From Thiotrichaceae bacterium (GTDB taxonomy: Bacteria; Pseudomonadota; Gammaproteobacteria; Thiotrichales; Thiotrichaceae): a stretch of DNA of 64,000 bases. Positions 53,097-63,906 of this stretch are shown one piece after another (the stretch's first letter is position 1; every line of letters starts with the position of its first letter). The stretch covers positions 1 to 64,000 of the forward strand of contig JALSJN010000018.1 of the NCBI GenBank assembly GCA_026989335.1, read 5' to 3'. The position numbers were made by a program, and so were the translations under genes. Below the pieces are notes generated by a model that did no database searches, was not told the DNA's origin, and worked only from the letters and a program-made list of their open reading frames with translations.

Positions 53097-54782
53097 ATGA
53101 GACCAGCAAGAGTCATTCTGAATGCAAAATCACCGCTAATCAACACACCTGCATGGTTAGCGTTACAAGAGCATTATAATAAAACTAAAAAAGATCACAT
53201 GCTTGACCTGTTTGAGGAAGACCCTAAACGTTTCGAAAACTTCTCAATTGAATTTAAAGACATGCTTTTGGATTACTCCAAAAACCGTGTAACAAAAAAA
53301 ACCATGACGTTGCTTTTCGACTTGGCTAAACAAGCTAAAGTTGAAGAATGGCGCGACCGTATGTTTGCGGGTGAAAAAATAAATACGACGGAAGGGCGCG
53401 CTGTTTTGCATACTGCGTTACGCAATCGTTCTGATAAACCCATTTTTGTCGATGATGAAAATGTCATGCCTAAGGTTAATGCTGAGTTAGAAAAGGCACG
53501 TATATTTTCGGAAAAAGTGCGTAGTGGTCAATGGATTGGCTATGCCGGTTTACCTATCACCGATGTGGTGAATATTGGTATCGGTGGTTCGGATCTTGGG
53601 CCGAATATGGTTTGCCGTGCGCTATCCCCCTATAAACATAATAATATTCGAGTGCATTTTGTATCAAATGTCGATGGCTCACACATTGAGCAAATGTTAG
53701 GGAAACTTCGCCCTGAGACAACCTTATTTATTATCGCATCAAAAACTTTCACGACACAAGAAACGATCACCAATGCAAATACCGCAAAAAAATGGTTTAT
53801 GAGTGGTACTGGTCGTGTAACCGAAGACGACATATCAAAACACTTTGTGGCGGTATCTACCAATGCGAAAAAAGTCACTGAGTTTGGTATTGATACTGCC
53901 AATATGTTTGAATTTTGGGACTGGGTTGGGGGGCGTTACTCATTGTGGTCCACGGTTGGGCTTGCGAGCATAATCTACGTTGGCATGGCTAACTTTAAGA
54001 AAATGCTTGAAGGTGCGCATGAAATGGATACTCACTTTAAGGAAGCGCCTTTAGATGAAAATATCCCCGTAATACTGGCCATGTTGGGTGTTTGGTATGG
54101 TAACTTTTACGGTGCTGAGTCGAGTGCTGTATTGCCTTACGATCATTATTTACGTTTGTTGCCCGCCTATCTTGAGCAAGCGGATATGGAAAGTAACGGT
54201 AAATCAGTTGATAGAGAAGGGCTGCAAACAACCTATTCGACCGGTAAAGTTATTTGGGGTGCAGAAGGCATAAATGGCCAACACGCTTTTTATCAATTAC
54301 TTCATCAAGGGACGCGTTTAATTCCGACTGATTTTATTGCTTCGGTTCAATCACACAATGATCATGAGCATCACAGTGATATTTTGGCATCAAATTTTCT
54401 AGCCCAAACAGAGGCTTTGATGCGCGGTCGTAATATTGAAGAAACCCGCGAACAACTTAAAAAGTCTGGTGTTGAGCTGCATAAAGCTGAAAATCGTTTG
54501 CCTCATATGATTTTTGAAGGTAACCAACCCAGTAACTCGATAGTAATTAAGAAGCTTACACCGCGTGCCTTAGGTCGGCTAATAGCGATGTACGAGCATA
54601 AAATATTCGTACAAGGGATAGTTTGGAACTTAAACTCTTATGATCAATGGGGTGTGGAGCTGGGTAAAAACCTTGCAAAAAACATATTAGAAGAATTAGA
54701 CTCGGGTAAAAACATTCACTCCCATGATAGTTCTACAAAAGGTTTATTAGACTGGTATCGCGCTAATAAAAAAACTCTTTGA
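53097..54782 (+). CDS. pgi: Glucose-6-phosphate isomerase
   Basis: Interconverts glucose-6-phosphate and fructose-6-phosphate. It has 561 residues from the ATG at 53097, a little longer than E. coli Pgi. Marks: [54 protein letters not shown] and [13 protein letters not shown], and the end [15 protein letters not shown] seven codons upstream is not preferred. With the UGPase at the window start, it could support glycogen or sucrose synthesis (inference). Confidence 0.97.
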   Translation: MRPARVILNAKSPLINTPAWLALQEHYNKTKKDHMLDLFEEDPKRFENFSIEFKDMLLDYSKNRVTKKTMTLLFDLAKQAKVEEWRDRMFAGEKINTTEGRAVLHTALRNRSDKPIFVDDENVMPKVNAELEKARIFSEKVRSGQWIGYAGLPITDVVNIGIGGSDLGPNMVCRALSPYKHNNIRVHFVSNVDGSHIEQMLGKLRPETTLFIIASKTFTTQETITNANTAKKWFMSGTGRVTEDDISKHFVAVSTNAKKVTEFGIDTANMFEFWDWVGGRYSLWSTVGLASIIYVGMANFKKMLEGAHEMDTHFKEAPLDENIPVILAMLGVWYGNFYGAESSAVLPYDHYLRLLPAYLEQADMESNGKSVDREGLQTTYSTGKVIWGAEGINGQHAFYQLLHQGTRLIPTDFIASVQSHNDHEHHSDILASNFLAQTEALMRGRNIEETREQLKKSGVELHKAENRLPHMIFEGNQPSNSIVIKKLTPRALGRLIAMYEHKIFVQGIVWNLNSYDQWGVELGKNLAKNILEELDSGKNIHSHDSSTKGLLDWYRANKKTL

Positions 54783-55015
54783 GTACACTTAACTCATAAC
54801 AACCGGCTGATTTATGGTTTTCTTGACCACTAATAATATAAATAATACCTGTCACCCTCACTTATCTGTAAGACCTTAGCAAAACTGTATACTTTCTATA
54901 CAAACTACACGTTGAAAAAAAGACTGTACACGAGTTAAAAATAAGTACGATGTTGTTAATTATGTGTGTGTACTGCTTTCTAAAAACATTAAAGAGTCAG
55001 AGCTTTATATAGATT

Positions 55016-57750
55016 ATGTCTTCCCCAAAAAAACGATTTAAAATAGCCCCCATTGTTCTATTAAGTACCTTTTTTGCAGGAATATCTTATGCGGATGTCA
55101 TTCCTGAGGTTACATTAGCGGATGCAATTAAGGTACCATCAAACTTCTATAGTCAATCAGCACCATCTTTATTAAAAATGTCTGTAGAAACACTTATTGA
55201 TGCGGGTAGTAATTGTATTGTAGGGGACTACAAAGCTTGCACATTTCAAGATGTTTTAAATGATATTAATTCAGATGATGATTTTAAGCCTGAAGTAAAC
55301 GTTATTTTCAGTGCAGATGACTTTACATCTGCCGGTAGTTCAGCCAATGCGAAGATACGTCAACGCGGTGGGCATACACGATTCTTGCCTCTTAAATCAT
55401 TTCGCATTAAATTAGATAGTAAGAAAGAGCTTTGGCGTAATCAACGTCGTATCCAGTTGGTTAAAAGCTTTGATGATTCGACCAGAATTCGTAACAAATT
55501 GAGTTATGACTTGTTCTCTGAAATCCCTCATTTGCCTAGTATGCGAACACAGTTTGTACAGTTAAATCTTAATAATGCTACAAGTCCTGCACCCAATACG
55601 GGGCCAAATGCAGGCCCTAATCTAGGTCTCTTCACGCATATTGAACACGCTGGTAAAGAATATATTAAAAGTCGTGGTTGGCAAAAAGACTCTCGGCTCT
55701 ATAAGGCAGAACATTTTACCTTTAGTCAAGAAAACGACCTTGCTTTAGATGAGAATGGAAAACCTCTTGATAAGAAGAAATTTGAAGTTATTTTTGAAAT
55801 AAAAAGTGGTAAAAATCATCAAAAATTAAATGAAATGTTGGCGGCTGTAAATGATCCGTCATTAGATTTCAACAAGGATATTTTTAATAAGTATTTTGAT
55901 CAAAATAATTACCTGACTTGGTTGGCGATTAATATATTGGTCAATAATGACGATACAAGTAATCATAATTTTTATCTTTATAACCCCAAAGGTGCTGATA
56001 AATTTTACTTTATACCTTGGGATTATGATTATGCATGGGGAGCACATCTCGATGGTACGGATGGCTTAACACCTAATGATATGCCACCTTGGTGGTATTC
56101 TTATTCGTATCGTTGGGATGATACTTGCATAAGCAGTTTTTAAAGCAGGATGGGAGTCGTGCACTGCTTAAGCAGGCCGTTACTGAAATTAAAAATAAAT
56201 ATTTAACGCGTAACAAAATTAAAGCTAAGATCGATTTATCACAGAACCCTTAATTGCTACTAAGCCTGATGATCATTGGGGGATTTATGAAAACGACGTA
56301 CAAAAAACTGAACATTATGATGCTGTGTTAAATAAGCTGGTGGATAATGTAGAGGTTAATTACAGCCGTTTTGTAACCAGCTTTGACAACCCAATGCCAT
56401 TTTATGCCTATGAGTCAGAAATTACAGCTAATGCTAACCAGACACAGACAGTCCGGTTTGATTGGGATGATACGGTCAGCTTACAAGGTAATACGATAAA
56501 TTATGAATTAGTTGTATTTAAAGCTAAATCTGAGAATATTGTTGATCCTGTTCCAGGAGCACCTACACAAGCCATTGTTCCAGGTAATGTCGTTGAAGTT
56601 AAAACAGGCATACAAAATTCGGATGTTACTTTAAATTGGGCGCATCCTGTAGGGACATACTTCTATAAAGTAATAGCAAGAGATGCCACAAACCCTAAAG
56701 CACTGTGGCAAGTCTCTTATGACGAAGCTGTTAAAGATGTTAACGGCTTCCCCATTCATGGGGTTATAAAATTTAAAGTGGCTAAGGCTGGTACCGGCTC
56801 ATTAACCGCTGTAAATAACGTCGCACCGTTTGCTTATGATCAATCTGTGTCTGCACTACCAAAAAAAACATCAACAGAGATTAGCCTAATCGCCAGTGAT
56901 GCTGGAGCGTAGCAAAATGACCGCGATAATAATCACTCAACCAAGTAAAGGGACATTGACGCTCAACGTATCTGCAATGACGGTAACTTATAAACCGAAC
57001 TTAGATGCTACAGGCGCAGACTCTTTTAAATTTAAGGTAAATGATGGATTGGTAGATAGCAATCAAGCAACAGTGAGTTTATTGATTAATGAAGCACCTA
57101 TGGCACAGAATAAAGTAAGGGCTGCTGTTAAAAAGAATACAAGAATAGACATTAATCTAGGCAGTAAAGTTAGTGATGCAGACGGCGACACCTTAAGCTT
57201 GTTAATTAGTAAAGGCCCTGAGCATGGTGTTTTATCGGCAGTAACAGGTTTAATGGTTAGCTATACACCTAACAAAGACTATGCGGGGAATGATACCTTT
57301 GTTTACCGCGTTAAAGATGCTAATGGTCTTTATAGTAATACAGCAAAGGTCACGATGACCATGTTGAATAAAGTACCTAAGGTTATAAATCAAGTAATTG
57401 AATTAATTCAAGGAACCAAAAAGGCATTTTTACTTGCTGCAAAAGACGAGGATAATAAGTTACTATCAGTGACTATTACGCAAAAACCGGCACACGGAAG
57501 CTTAAAACTGGGTGCTGGTTTATCTGTAACGTATACGCCTACTATAAACTATGTAGGTACTGACTTGTTTAAGTATAAAGTGAATGATGCGACGATAGAT
57601 AGTAAAGAGGCAATGGTAACAATAACGATAGGTAAGAAACCTACGATAGAAAAGTCATCGGGTGGTGGAAGCACATCATGGCTCTTATTATTGCTTGTAG
57701 CTTACGGGTTACGTTATAAAAAACGAGTAGGGTACAAGGTTCTTCCATAG
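55016..57750 (+). pseudogene. CotH-kinase / repeated Ig-like domain surface protein with GlyGly-CTERM-like tail, frameshifted
   Basis: One former gene of about 910 codons now in four frames. The first piece (55016-56143) has a signal peptide (VLLSTFFAGISYA) and a CotH kinase-like domain: AKIRQRGGHTRFLPLKSFRI, TRIRNKLSYDLFSEI, NLGLFTHIEHAGKEYI and FYFIPWDYDYAWG. The frame shifts near the T5 run at 56137-56141 (then KQFLKQDGSRALLKQA), again near CCCTT at 56247-56251 (then IATKPDDHWGIYEND), and again near 56903-56912. The rest (56325-57750) encodes an Ig-like region and three cadherin-like repeats of about 90 residues (ITQPSKGTLTLN, ISKGPEHGVLSAVTG, ITQKPAHGSLKL). It ends in SSGGGSTSWLLLLLVAYG and LRYKKR, a GlyGly-CTERM type tail. 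The first two shifts correspond to a lost base in a short homopolymer, so sequencing error is not excluded. Confidence 0.85.
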
Positions 57751-57778
57751 TTGATAGTTGTGTCTGAAGAAATAAAAA

Positions 57779-58987
57779 TCACAGCGAAAACTTAGTTAAT
57801 AAACCACGTTTCCCAATAAAGAAAATTTCATTGTTATTTATAATTGGAGGTACAGAGTAGCCTGATTTGTCCCCAGTTTTTCGCGCAACAATTTTTCCTA
57901 CCTTCGTGTTAATCCAATGTATTCCCCCCTGTTTGTCAGCCACTATCGCAAGTTCAGCATTAATTATTATGGGTAAAGTTGGCTGACGCTGTTTAAGATC
58001 ATCCATCTTCCAGACAGGGCTACCTGTTTGTGGGTCGAGCTTCCAGATATTACCTTGGTTATCTCGTGTTAAAATAGTTTTTGTACTGGCGCTTAAACCG
58101 CTTGGTGTTGAAAATGCTCTAAGCCATACAGGATTACCTGTCTTACCTTGAACACCCGTAGCGTTACCATTGAGTGATGAGGCAAACACCGCATTATCAA
58201 GCACCGTGATTTTACCATCAATATCAATGATTTTATCAAGTTCAGTTAAGCCTTTGGGTACGGCAAGGGTGACCTCCCATTGTGGTTTTCCAGTACTTAG
58301 CTCATAAGCAACTAATTTTCCATTGTCAAAACCGCTAATAACATTATCAGCAAGTATGACAGGAATGCTGGCTCCAAAATGACTTAGCGCAGGTGTTTTT
58401 TGTGAGCGTTGCCAAATAATTTCACCGCTTTGGCTTGAGAGCCCATGAATTTTTCCATCGACAGTACGTAAAGCTATAAACCCTTTTTTACTCGGTGATA
58501 CAGAGAGGACTTCACTGCTGAGACGTTCAACCCAGAGAATCTTTCCCGTTTTTGCATCGAGTGCAATCGCATTGCCTTTGTTAGAACCAATAACGATTTG
58601 GTCGCTATTCTTATCAAGATCACCATTAATGCCAGCAGTAATGGTTTCCCTAAAGGTTCTCTTCCAAATTAATTGCCCTTTATTCTTATTCCAGGCACTC
58701 ACAGACCGAGCACCTGCAATAAATAGAGTCTGATCATTGATGAAAGGGTGAATCTTACTCTCACCCATTGCACTGCCCGTATTAACCTGCCAGTTTTTTT
58801 GGGTTGGAATAGGGTTTTTAATTTTTTTAAGAGGCTCAAGCGCAATGGCTCGTGAGGTTTTATTCCCTAACAGTTGTGAGCCAAGCGATGTCTGCTGGCT
58901 ACATGCGCTCAGTAACAAGGTAAGGCTTGCAAAAACGGTGATTAAAGCTGTTCGTGAGAGCATCATTGTTGTCATTTTATTATCCAC
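57779..58987 (-). CDS. bamB: Outer membrane assembly lipoprotein BamB
   Basis: Beta-propeller lipoprotein of the Bam complex that folds outer-membrane proteins. It has 402 residues. The signal ends in a lipobox (TLLLSACSQQ). The rest is a series of PQQ-type blades: WNKNKGQLIWKRTFRE, ALDAKTGKILWVERL, GLSSQSGEIIWQRSQ, AYELSTGKPQWEVTL, GVQGKTGNPVWLRAF, KLDPQTGSPVWKMDD. It is followed downstream by nothing of the family's usual der gene. It is 12 bp after yfgM. Confidence 0.95.
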   Translation of the reverse strand: MDNKMTTMMLSRTALITVFASLTLLLSACSQQTSLGSQLLGNKTSRAIALEPLKKIKNPIPTQKNWQVNTGSAMGESKIHPFINDQTLFIAGARSVSAWNKNKGQLIWKRTFRETITAGINGDLDKNSDQIVIGSNKGNAIALDAKTGKILWVERLSSEVLSVSPSKKGFIALRTVDGKIHGLSSQSGEIIWQRSQKTPALSHFGASIPVILADNVISGFDNGKLVAYELSTGKPQWEVTLAVPKGLTELDKIIDIDGKITVLDNAVFASSLNGNATGVQGKTGNPVWLRAFSTPSGLSASTKTILTRDNQGNIWKLDPQTGSPVWKMDDLKQRQPTLPIIINAELAIVADKQGGIHWINTKVGKIVARKTGDKSGYSVPPIINNNEIFFIGKRGLLTKFSL

Positions 58988-58999
58988 ATTGGGTTGTAA

Positions 59000-59614
59000 C
59001 TAAGACCCGTCACCCAGATCATCACGCTTCATTTTTAATAATTGGCTATTTTGACCGCCAGAACTTAGTAGGGCTTTATCATACGCCTCACGTGCTTTTT
59101 TAATGTCTTTTTTGGCTAAAAATAAATCACCATTAAGCTCAGCAACTAACGAGCTATAAGCGGATGATTTGATGCCTGAAATAATCGTATTGGCTTCATC
59201 GAGTTTATTGGTACTAATTAAGGTGCGAGCAAGGCGTACCTTAGCAATTATCGCAATGTCAGTTTGAGAACTGTTGCTGGCGACTTTTAGTTGGTTAATA
59301 CAATCATCCGTTTTGCTTGCGTTACACGCAGCTTTTGCGGCATTGAGTGCAGCCAGTGCAGCGTAGGGCGTATTACCGTATTCTGTATTGATCTTTTTGA
59401 GTAGCTCTGTATCACTGGGGTTTTTATTGAGCTGCGAGAGTATTTTAGAAGCTCCTTCCGACTGATCCAATTTGTGTTGTTGCCACTGTTGCCAGCCGAA
59501 CATCCCAGCTATGGCTAAACCTACCCCTGCAACGACTGAAAGTCCATTGGATTTCCACCAAGCTTTGAGTTCTTCTGCTTTTTCTTCATCGGATTTTAAT
59601 ACATTATCTGCCAT
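59000..59614 (-). CDS. yfgM: YfgM-type tetratricopeptide protein
   Basis: A 204-residue inner-membrane protein. A short cytoplasmic N-terminus (LKSDEEKAEELKAWWKSNGL) precedes one membrane helix (LSVVAGVGLAIAGMFGWQQW), and a periplasmic TPR region has NTEYGNTPYAALAALNAAK, VRLARTLISTNKLDEANTI and GDLFLAKKDIKKAREAYDKA. YfgM is a periplasmic chaperone attached to SecYEG. It sits between hisS and bamB as in most gammaproteobacteria. Confidence 0.93.
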   Translation of the reverse strand: MADNVLKSDEEKAEELKAWWKSNGLSVVAGVGLAIAGMFGWQQWQQHKLDQSEGASKILSQLNKNPSDTELLKKINTEYGNTPYAALAALNAAKAACNASKTDDCINQLKVASNSSQTDIAIIAKVRLARTLISTNKLDEANTIISGIKSSAYSSLVAELNGDLFLAKKDIKKAREAYDKALLSSGGQNSQLLKMKRDDLGDGS

Positions 59615-59654
59615 GTTCTAACTCTTTAATATTTAGGTTAATTGTTACGCTGGA

Positions 59655-60941
59655 CTATACCAGAATGGTATTTGCCACGTAATCATTTAGTTTATCAAGC
59701 GCAATGCTGATTTGTTGTGTGATTTCTTGCGTATCTTGGCGTAACGGTTTAATAATAACGTGTTGATTTTCAAGTTCGTTTTCACCCAGTATTAGAGCAT
59801 AGCCTGCGGTAGATTTATCGGCTCGTTTAAGCTGGGCTTTAAAACTGCCTGAACCCTGATTAGCCATCAAGCGTAGTTGTGGAAAACGCTCTCTTAATTT
59901 CTCAGCCATATTTAAACCAGCGACTTCTGCTTTCTCTCCTAACATTACAAAATAGAGATGCGGAGAATGGTCAGGGATCGCTAAGTTTTGCTCTTCTAAT
60001 AATAGTTGTAAACGATCAATACCGATACCAAAACCACAGGCGGGTGTTTCTTTTCCCCCCAGTTTTGTGACTAAATTATCATATCGGCCGCCGGCACAGA
60101 TTGTTCCTTGTGAGCCTAACTCGCTCGTTATCCATTCAAATACGGTACGGTTATAATAATCTAAACCACGAACTAATCGAGAATTTACGGTATAAGCAAT
60201 GCCTATTGCATCTAGTCGCTGCTTTAAGCCGGCGAAATGTTCTTTTGATTCATCATCTAAATAATCGAGAAGGTCGGGTGCATTTTCGACTAAGTCTTGC
60301 ATTTTTGGGTTTTTAGTGTCAAGAATACGAAGCGGGTTTTGATGTAGTCGGCGACTTGAGTCATCATCTAACTGATCTTGATGCTGACTAAAGTACTCAA
60401 TTAAAACTTCTCGGTAAGCTTCACGTGCTTGGTTGCTACCGAGTGAGTTAATTTCTAAATGTACGTTTTTAAGGCCTAGTTTCTTCCACAGCCTTGCGCC
60501 GATTGCAATCACCTCGGCATCAATATCTGGCGTGGCAATGCCGTAGGTCTCAATGCCTGCTTGATAGAACCCGCGATAACGACCTTTTTGTGGTCGTTCA
60601 TGGCGAAACATGGGCGCAATATACCAAATCCGTTGTTGTTGATTATGTAATAATCCGTGTTGCATGGCGGCACGTACACAGCCAGCTGTTCCTTCTGGAC
60701 GTAATGTCAAGCTATCACCATTGCGATCTTCAAAGGTATACATTTCTTTTTCGACAATATCGGTAGCATCCCCAATGCCGCGTTTAAAAAGCTCGGTTGA
60801 CTCGATAATAGGGGTGCGCAGTTCATTGTAGCCGTAGCTATTAAAGAGCTCGCGTGCGCAAGACTCAATATATTGCCAAGAAGGTGATTGCTCAGGGAGT
60901 ATGTCACGCATGCCTCTTACGGCTTGAAGGTTTTTTGCCAT
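59655..60941 (-). CDS. hisS: Histidyl-tRNA synthetase
   Basis: Class II synthetase of 428 residues. It shows VRGMRDILPEQSPSWQYIE at the start, motif 2 LTLRPEGTAGCVRAAMQHGL with FRHERPQKGRYRGFYQAGIE, the histidine A motif VRGLDYYNRTVFEW and motif 3 ACGFGIGIDRLQLLL, then the anticodon domain (about 330-428). It starts 25 bp after rodZ; ispG, often between them, has moved. Confidence 0.97.
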   Translation of the reverse strand: MAKNLQAVRGMRDILPEQSPSWQYIESCARELFNSYGYNELRTPIIESTELFKRGIGDATDIVEKEMYTFEDRNGDSLTLRPEGTAGCVRAAMQHGLLHNQQQRIWYIAPMFRHERPQKGRYRGFYQAGIETYGIATPDIDAEVIAIGARLWKKLGLKNVHLEINSLGSNQAREAYREVLIEYFSQHQDQLDDDSSRRLHQNPLRILDTKNPKMQDLVENAPDLLDYLDDESKEHFAGLKQRLDAIGIAYTVNSRLVRGLDYYNRTVFEWITSELGSQGTICAGGRYDNLVTKLGGKETPACGFGIGIDRLQLLLEEQNLAIPDHSPHLYFVMLGEKAEVAGLNMAEKLRERFPQLRLMANQGSGSFKAQLKRADKSTAGYALILGENELENQHVIIKPLRQDTQEITQQISIALDKLNDYVANTILV

Positions 60942-60966
60942 GATTATTTGAGTGTGTTTAAAGGTT

Positions 60967-61944
60967 TTATTTTAACGTAAAGTTTGCAATGCTGCCTTTG
61001 ATATATTGGCTAATATCAACAGGCTTGCCATTGACGAATAGTGATAGGCCTTGTGCGTTGCCGACTCTAAAGGTGAGAGGCTTTTCTAAGCTCAAACTTC
61101 TTTCTTGCCCTGATTTTGTTTGGCCTTCATAGACTGTTTTATTGCTTTTATTTTTAATGCGCATCCAGACTTCTTTAGTAAAAACCATTTTTATGTTGAT
61201 GTTTTTCTTATCTATTGTTTCTTCTGTAGGCTTTGCAGCCGTTTTAGGTGTTGGTTTGACGGTCTCTTTTAAAGCTGACTTTTTATCAGCAATCGTGTCA
61301 CTCTTAAGAGTTGGAGTGGCAGTTTTATCGTTCGTTTGTACTTTGTTTTCCGCCTGTTTAATATCACACTCAATACGTTTTATATCTTGTGGATTTGGGG
61401 CTGCCTGTTTGTTAAGAGGAATAGGTACGGGCATTGTGCCGATAAGTGAAGGCTTGTCCGTCATATTATTTTGACTTTTTGTGGTTTGCTTCGAAAAGCC
61501 ATCGAGTACCGAGGTAATCCATTGATTAACCGCTGGAATCATAAATAACCCAACAAGGCCGGCTAACAATAATGATAATAACGCGAGTTGAGAAAAGATG
61601 GGAGAGATGCCTTTTTTTTCATTGTGCATCGAAGGTGATACTTTAATATGGTAATCTAAAGCATCGGGGTTCGCACCGCGTAATGTTTCATAAACACGTA
61701 CTGCTTCGGTGCTGTCGACATTGGCTTGCTTTGCATAATTTCGGATATACCCTCGGACATAAGGGGGCTCAGCAAGAAGCTGGAATTCTTCATTCTCTAA
61801 GTTTTTAATAACACTATCCGATAAACAAAGCGCAGAAGCCATTTGCTCAGCACTAAAGCCCGCGTTATCTCGGTATTGACGCAGTAAGACGCGTAAGTCA
61901 CCTGGTTGTGCCACTATTCGATCTTGGAGTTTATCTTTAGCCAT
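60967..61944 (-). CDS. rodZ: Cell-shape regulator RodZ
   Basis: A 325-residue membrane protein that links MreB to the cell wall machine. The N-terminal Xre-type helix-turn-helix is VLLRQYRDNAGFSAEQMASA, then LCLSDSVIKNLENEEFQLL and PPYVRGYIRNYAKQANV. One membrane helix follows (ALLSLLLAGLVGLFMIPAV, about 120-138), a disordered linker rich in Thr/Lys/Pro (about 150-245), then the C-terminal DUF4115 beta domain (VFTKEVWMRIKNKSNKTVYE, then LTFRVGNAQGLSLFVNGKPV). Confidence 0.93.
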   Translation of the reverse strand: MAKDKLQDRIVAQPGDLRVLLRQYRDNAGFSAEQMASALCLSDSVIKNLENEEFQLLAEPPYVRGYIRNYAKQANVDSTEAVRVYETLRGANPDALDYHIKVSPSMHNEKKGISPIFSQLALLSLLLAGLVGLFMIPAVNQWITSVLDGFSKQTTKSQNNMTDKPSLIGTMPVPIPLNKQAAPNPQDIKRIECDIKQAENKVQTNDKTATPTLKSDTIADKKSALKETVKPTPKTAAKPTEETIDKKNINIKMVFTKEVWMRIKNKSNKTVYEGQTKSGQERSLSLEKPLTFRVGNAQGLSLFVNGKPVDISQYIKGSIANFTLK

Positions 61945-61979
61945 TTTTTTCTTTGTCTCTGGTCATTTTATACGTAGTA

Positions 61980-62720
61980 TCATAACGCACTACTAATTTG
62001 TTCAGCTTGCTTGCTACTCGGGAAGAGTCGTAAAAGTGCTGTTCGGCATGAGCCTGCTTTATCGGCTAAGCCTACCTTACTATTTATATCTATGCAGGCT
62101 TGCAAAGCTTCAGGTGAAGAGCGTCCAACGCCTTCATAACGCATCATAAAAGCTTGTGCTTTGGGGTAGTTACGTTTGTCTTTATAGAGTACTGCCATTT
62201 GTAATAGAGCGGGTGGGTAAGAAGGTCTTTTCTTGAGTGCCGAGCGGAAATATTCTTCTGCTTTTGCAGTGTTATTAATTTTCCTTAAACATATGCCTGC
62301 ATTGGTGTAAGCGTACTCTGGTGTACTATAAAGTGGGTCATTAATGGCAACGGCGAAGTGTTTAAGTCCTTTCTGAGGTTGATTGTTTTCACAAAGAAAC
62401 TGGCCGTAGTTATTTTGTATTTCAGGGTCTTTAGGTGCGTATTGGGCGGCTTTTGCAAAGTATAGCCCAGCTTTTTTGTTTTGCTTTAGTCGTTGTTGTA
62501 ACAAAGCGAAGTAATGGTTAGATTTTGCAGAGCGAGGGTCTTGCTCTAAGGATTTTAGTAGTTTCTCATTGGCAAGCTTTAAACGACCTTTCTGTAAATA
62601 ACGAACGCCTAAGTCAGCATTGTAGTTAGCGGCTTTTTTATCGCCTTCATTGAGTGAGCAACCCGTTGTACCGAGTGCTACACTAAGCGTTAAAAGTCCT
62701 GTTAGTGTTTTGTTTTTCAT
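61980..62720 (-). CDS. pilW: Type IV pilus biogenesis/stability lipoprotein PilW (PilF)
   Basis: A 246-residue outer-membrane lipoprotein that pilots the PilQ secretin. The ATG at 62720 is chosen, preceded by AAGGGGACA; it gives LTGLLTLSVALGTTGC with Cys about 21. The longer open frame to 62870 overlaps rlmN and lacks a signal. TPR repeats: VRYLQKGRLKLANEKLLKSL, HYFALLQQRLKQNKKAGLYF, QNNYGQFLCENNQPQKGLKH, NAGICLRKINNTAKAEEYFR and MAVLYKDKRNYPKAQAFMM. It implies that the organism makes type IV pili. Confidence 0.95.
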   Translation of the reverse strand: MKNKTLTGLLTLSVALGTTGCSLNEGDKKAANYNADLGVRYLQKGRLKLANEKLLKSLEQDPRSAKSNHYFALLQQRLKQNKKAGLYFAKAAQYAPKDPEIQNNYGQFLCENNQPQKGLKHFAVAINDPLYSTPEYAYTNAGICLRKINNTAKAEEYFRSALKKRPSYPPALLQMAVLYKDKRNYPKAQAFMMRYEGVGRSSPEALQACIDINSKVGLADKAGSCRTALLRLFPSSKQAEQISSAL

Positions 62721-62760
62721 TGAATGTCCCCTTTTCAATGGTTTATTATAGGTGTCGCAA

Positions 62761-63870
62761 TTACGTTCGTACGATATCTTTTTCAATTCGCGCAAAGTGT
62801 ATATCTCTTCGGCTACGGTCGCTAATTTTTCCTGCGAGTTGCCCGCATGCCGCATCAATGTCTTCACCACGTGTTTTTCTAGTAATGACAGTTAGCCCTG
62901 CCTCTGTCAAAATATCCCTAAACCGATGTATTCTATTATTTGATGAACGTTTATAACGCGTTTCAGGGAATGGGTTGAATGGTATCAAATTAACCTTGGC
63001 AGGTACATCCTTTAATACTGCTGCAAGTTCATGTGCAATCTCATCTGAGTCATTAATATCGTGTAACATGACATATTCAATGGTCAGTCGCTCGCGTGCG
63101 GCTTTGCCGTGCATGAATCTTTTACATGACTCAAGTAACTGTTCTATTGGATATTTACGGTTGATCGGTACAAGCTGGTCTCTTAAAGCGTTATTAGGCG
63201 CATGTAATGAGATGGCTAAACTCACTTCTACTTGATCACCTAAGCGATCAAGGGCAGGTACAACACCTGATGTGCTTAAAGTGACACGTCGTTTACTCAA
63301 TCCATAAGCATTATCATCAAGCATAATCTTCATGGCATCAATGACATTGTCAAAATTCAGTAACGGCTCACCCATGCCCATCATAACAACATTAGAAATG
63401 ACTCTTTCTGATTCAGGGTTGGGTTGTAAAAGACGTTTAGCTAGCCACAGTTGACCAATGATTTCAGCAACGGTTAGGTTGCGATTAAACCCTTGCCTTG
63501 CTGTCGAACAGAAGGTGCAATCTAAAGCACAGCCTACTTGAGATGAAATACACAAGGTGCCACGACCATCTTCAGGGATAAAGACGGTCTCAATGCAGTT
63601 ACCATCATCAAGACGTAATAGCCACTTGCGGGTGCCATCATCTGAGATGTTATCGATGGCAACTTCAGGGCCGCGAATTTCGCTAGTTTCACTTAACTGA
63701 TGGCGCAAGGCTTTGCTAACATTGAGCATGTCATCAAAGTTATCGACGTTTTGTTGGTGAACCCACTTTATTATTTGTGTGGCACGAAAAGGTTTTTCTC
63801 CTTTTTCAAGGAAAAAAGCCTTTAGCTTATCGGGTGTGAAATCCAGAAGATTTATTTTTGTTTGTGCCAT
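62761..63870 (-). CDS. rlmN: Dual-specificity RNA methyltransferase RlmN
   Basis: Radical-SAM enzyme methylating C2 of A2503 in 23S rRNA and A37 in some tRNAs. It has 369 residues. The radical-SAM motif is [18 protein letters not shown] (C-x3-C-x2-C), with [35 protein letters not shown] and [20 protein letters not shown]. The acceptor Cys is in the C-terminal [12 protein letters not shown]. It lies between ndk and pilW, the standard order. Confidence 0.97.
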   Translation of the reverse strand: MAQTKINLLDFTPDKLKAFFLEKGEKPFRATQIIKWVHQQNVDNFDDMLNVSKALRHQLSETSEIRGPEVAIDNISDDGTRKWLLRLDDGNCIETVFIPEDGRGTLCISSQVGCALDCTFCSTARQGFNRNLTVAEIIGQLWLAKRLLQPNPESERVISNVVMMGMGEPLLNFDNVIDAMKIMLDDNAYGLSKRRVTLSTSGVVPALDRLGDQVEVSLAISLHAPNNALRDQLVPINRKYPIEQLLESCKRFMHGKAARERLTIEYVMLHDINDSDEIAHELAAVLKDVPAKVNLIPFNPFPETRYKRSSNNRIHRFRDILTEAGLTVITRKTRGEDIDAACGQLAGKISDRSRRDIHFARIEKDIVRT

Positions 63871-63906
63871 TGTTACTGTGAGAAGCTACTCTAAAAGAAA
63901 TTAAGT

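Noticed and set aside
56130..56255. Programmed -1 frameshifting in the CotH gene
   Set aside because: Both sites need a -1 shift at a short homopolymer before TAA, but no proper slippery heptamer with stimulatory stem is seen, and a third shift follows; mutation or read error is simpler.
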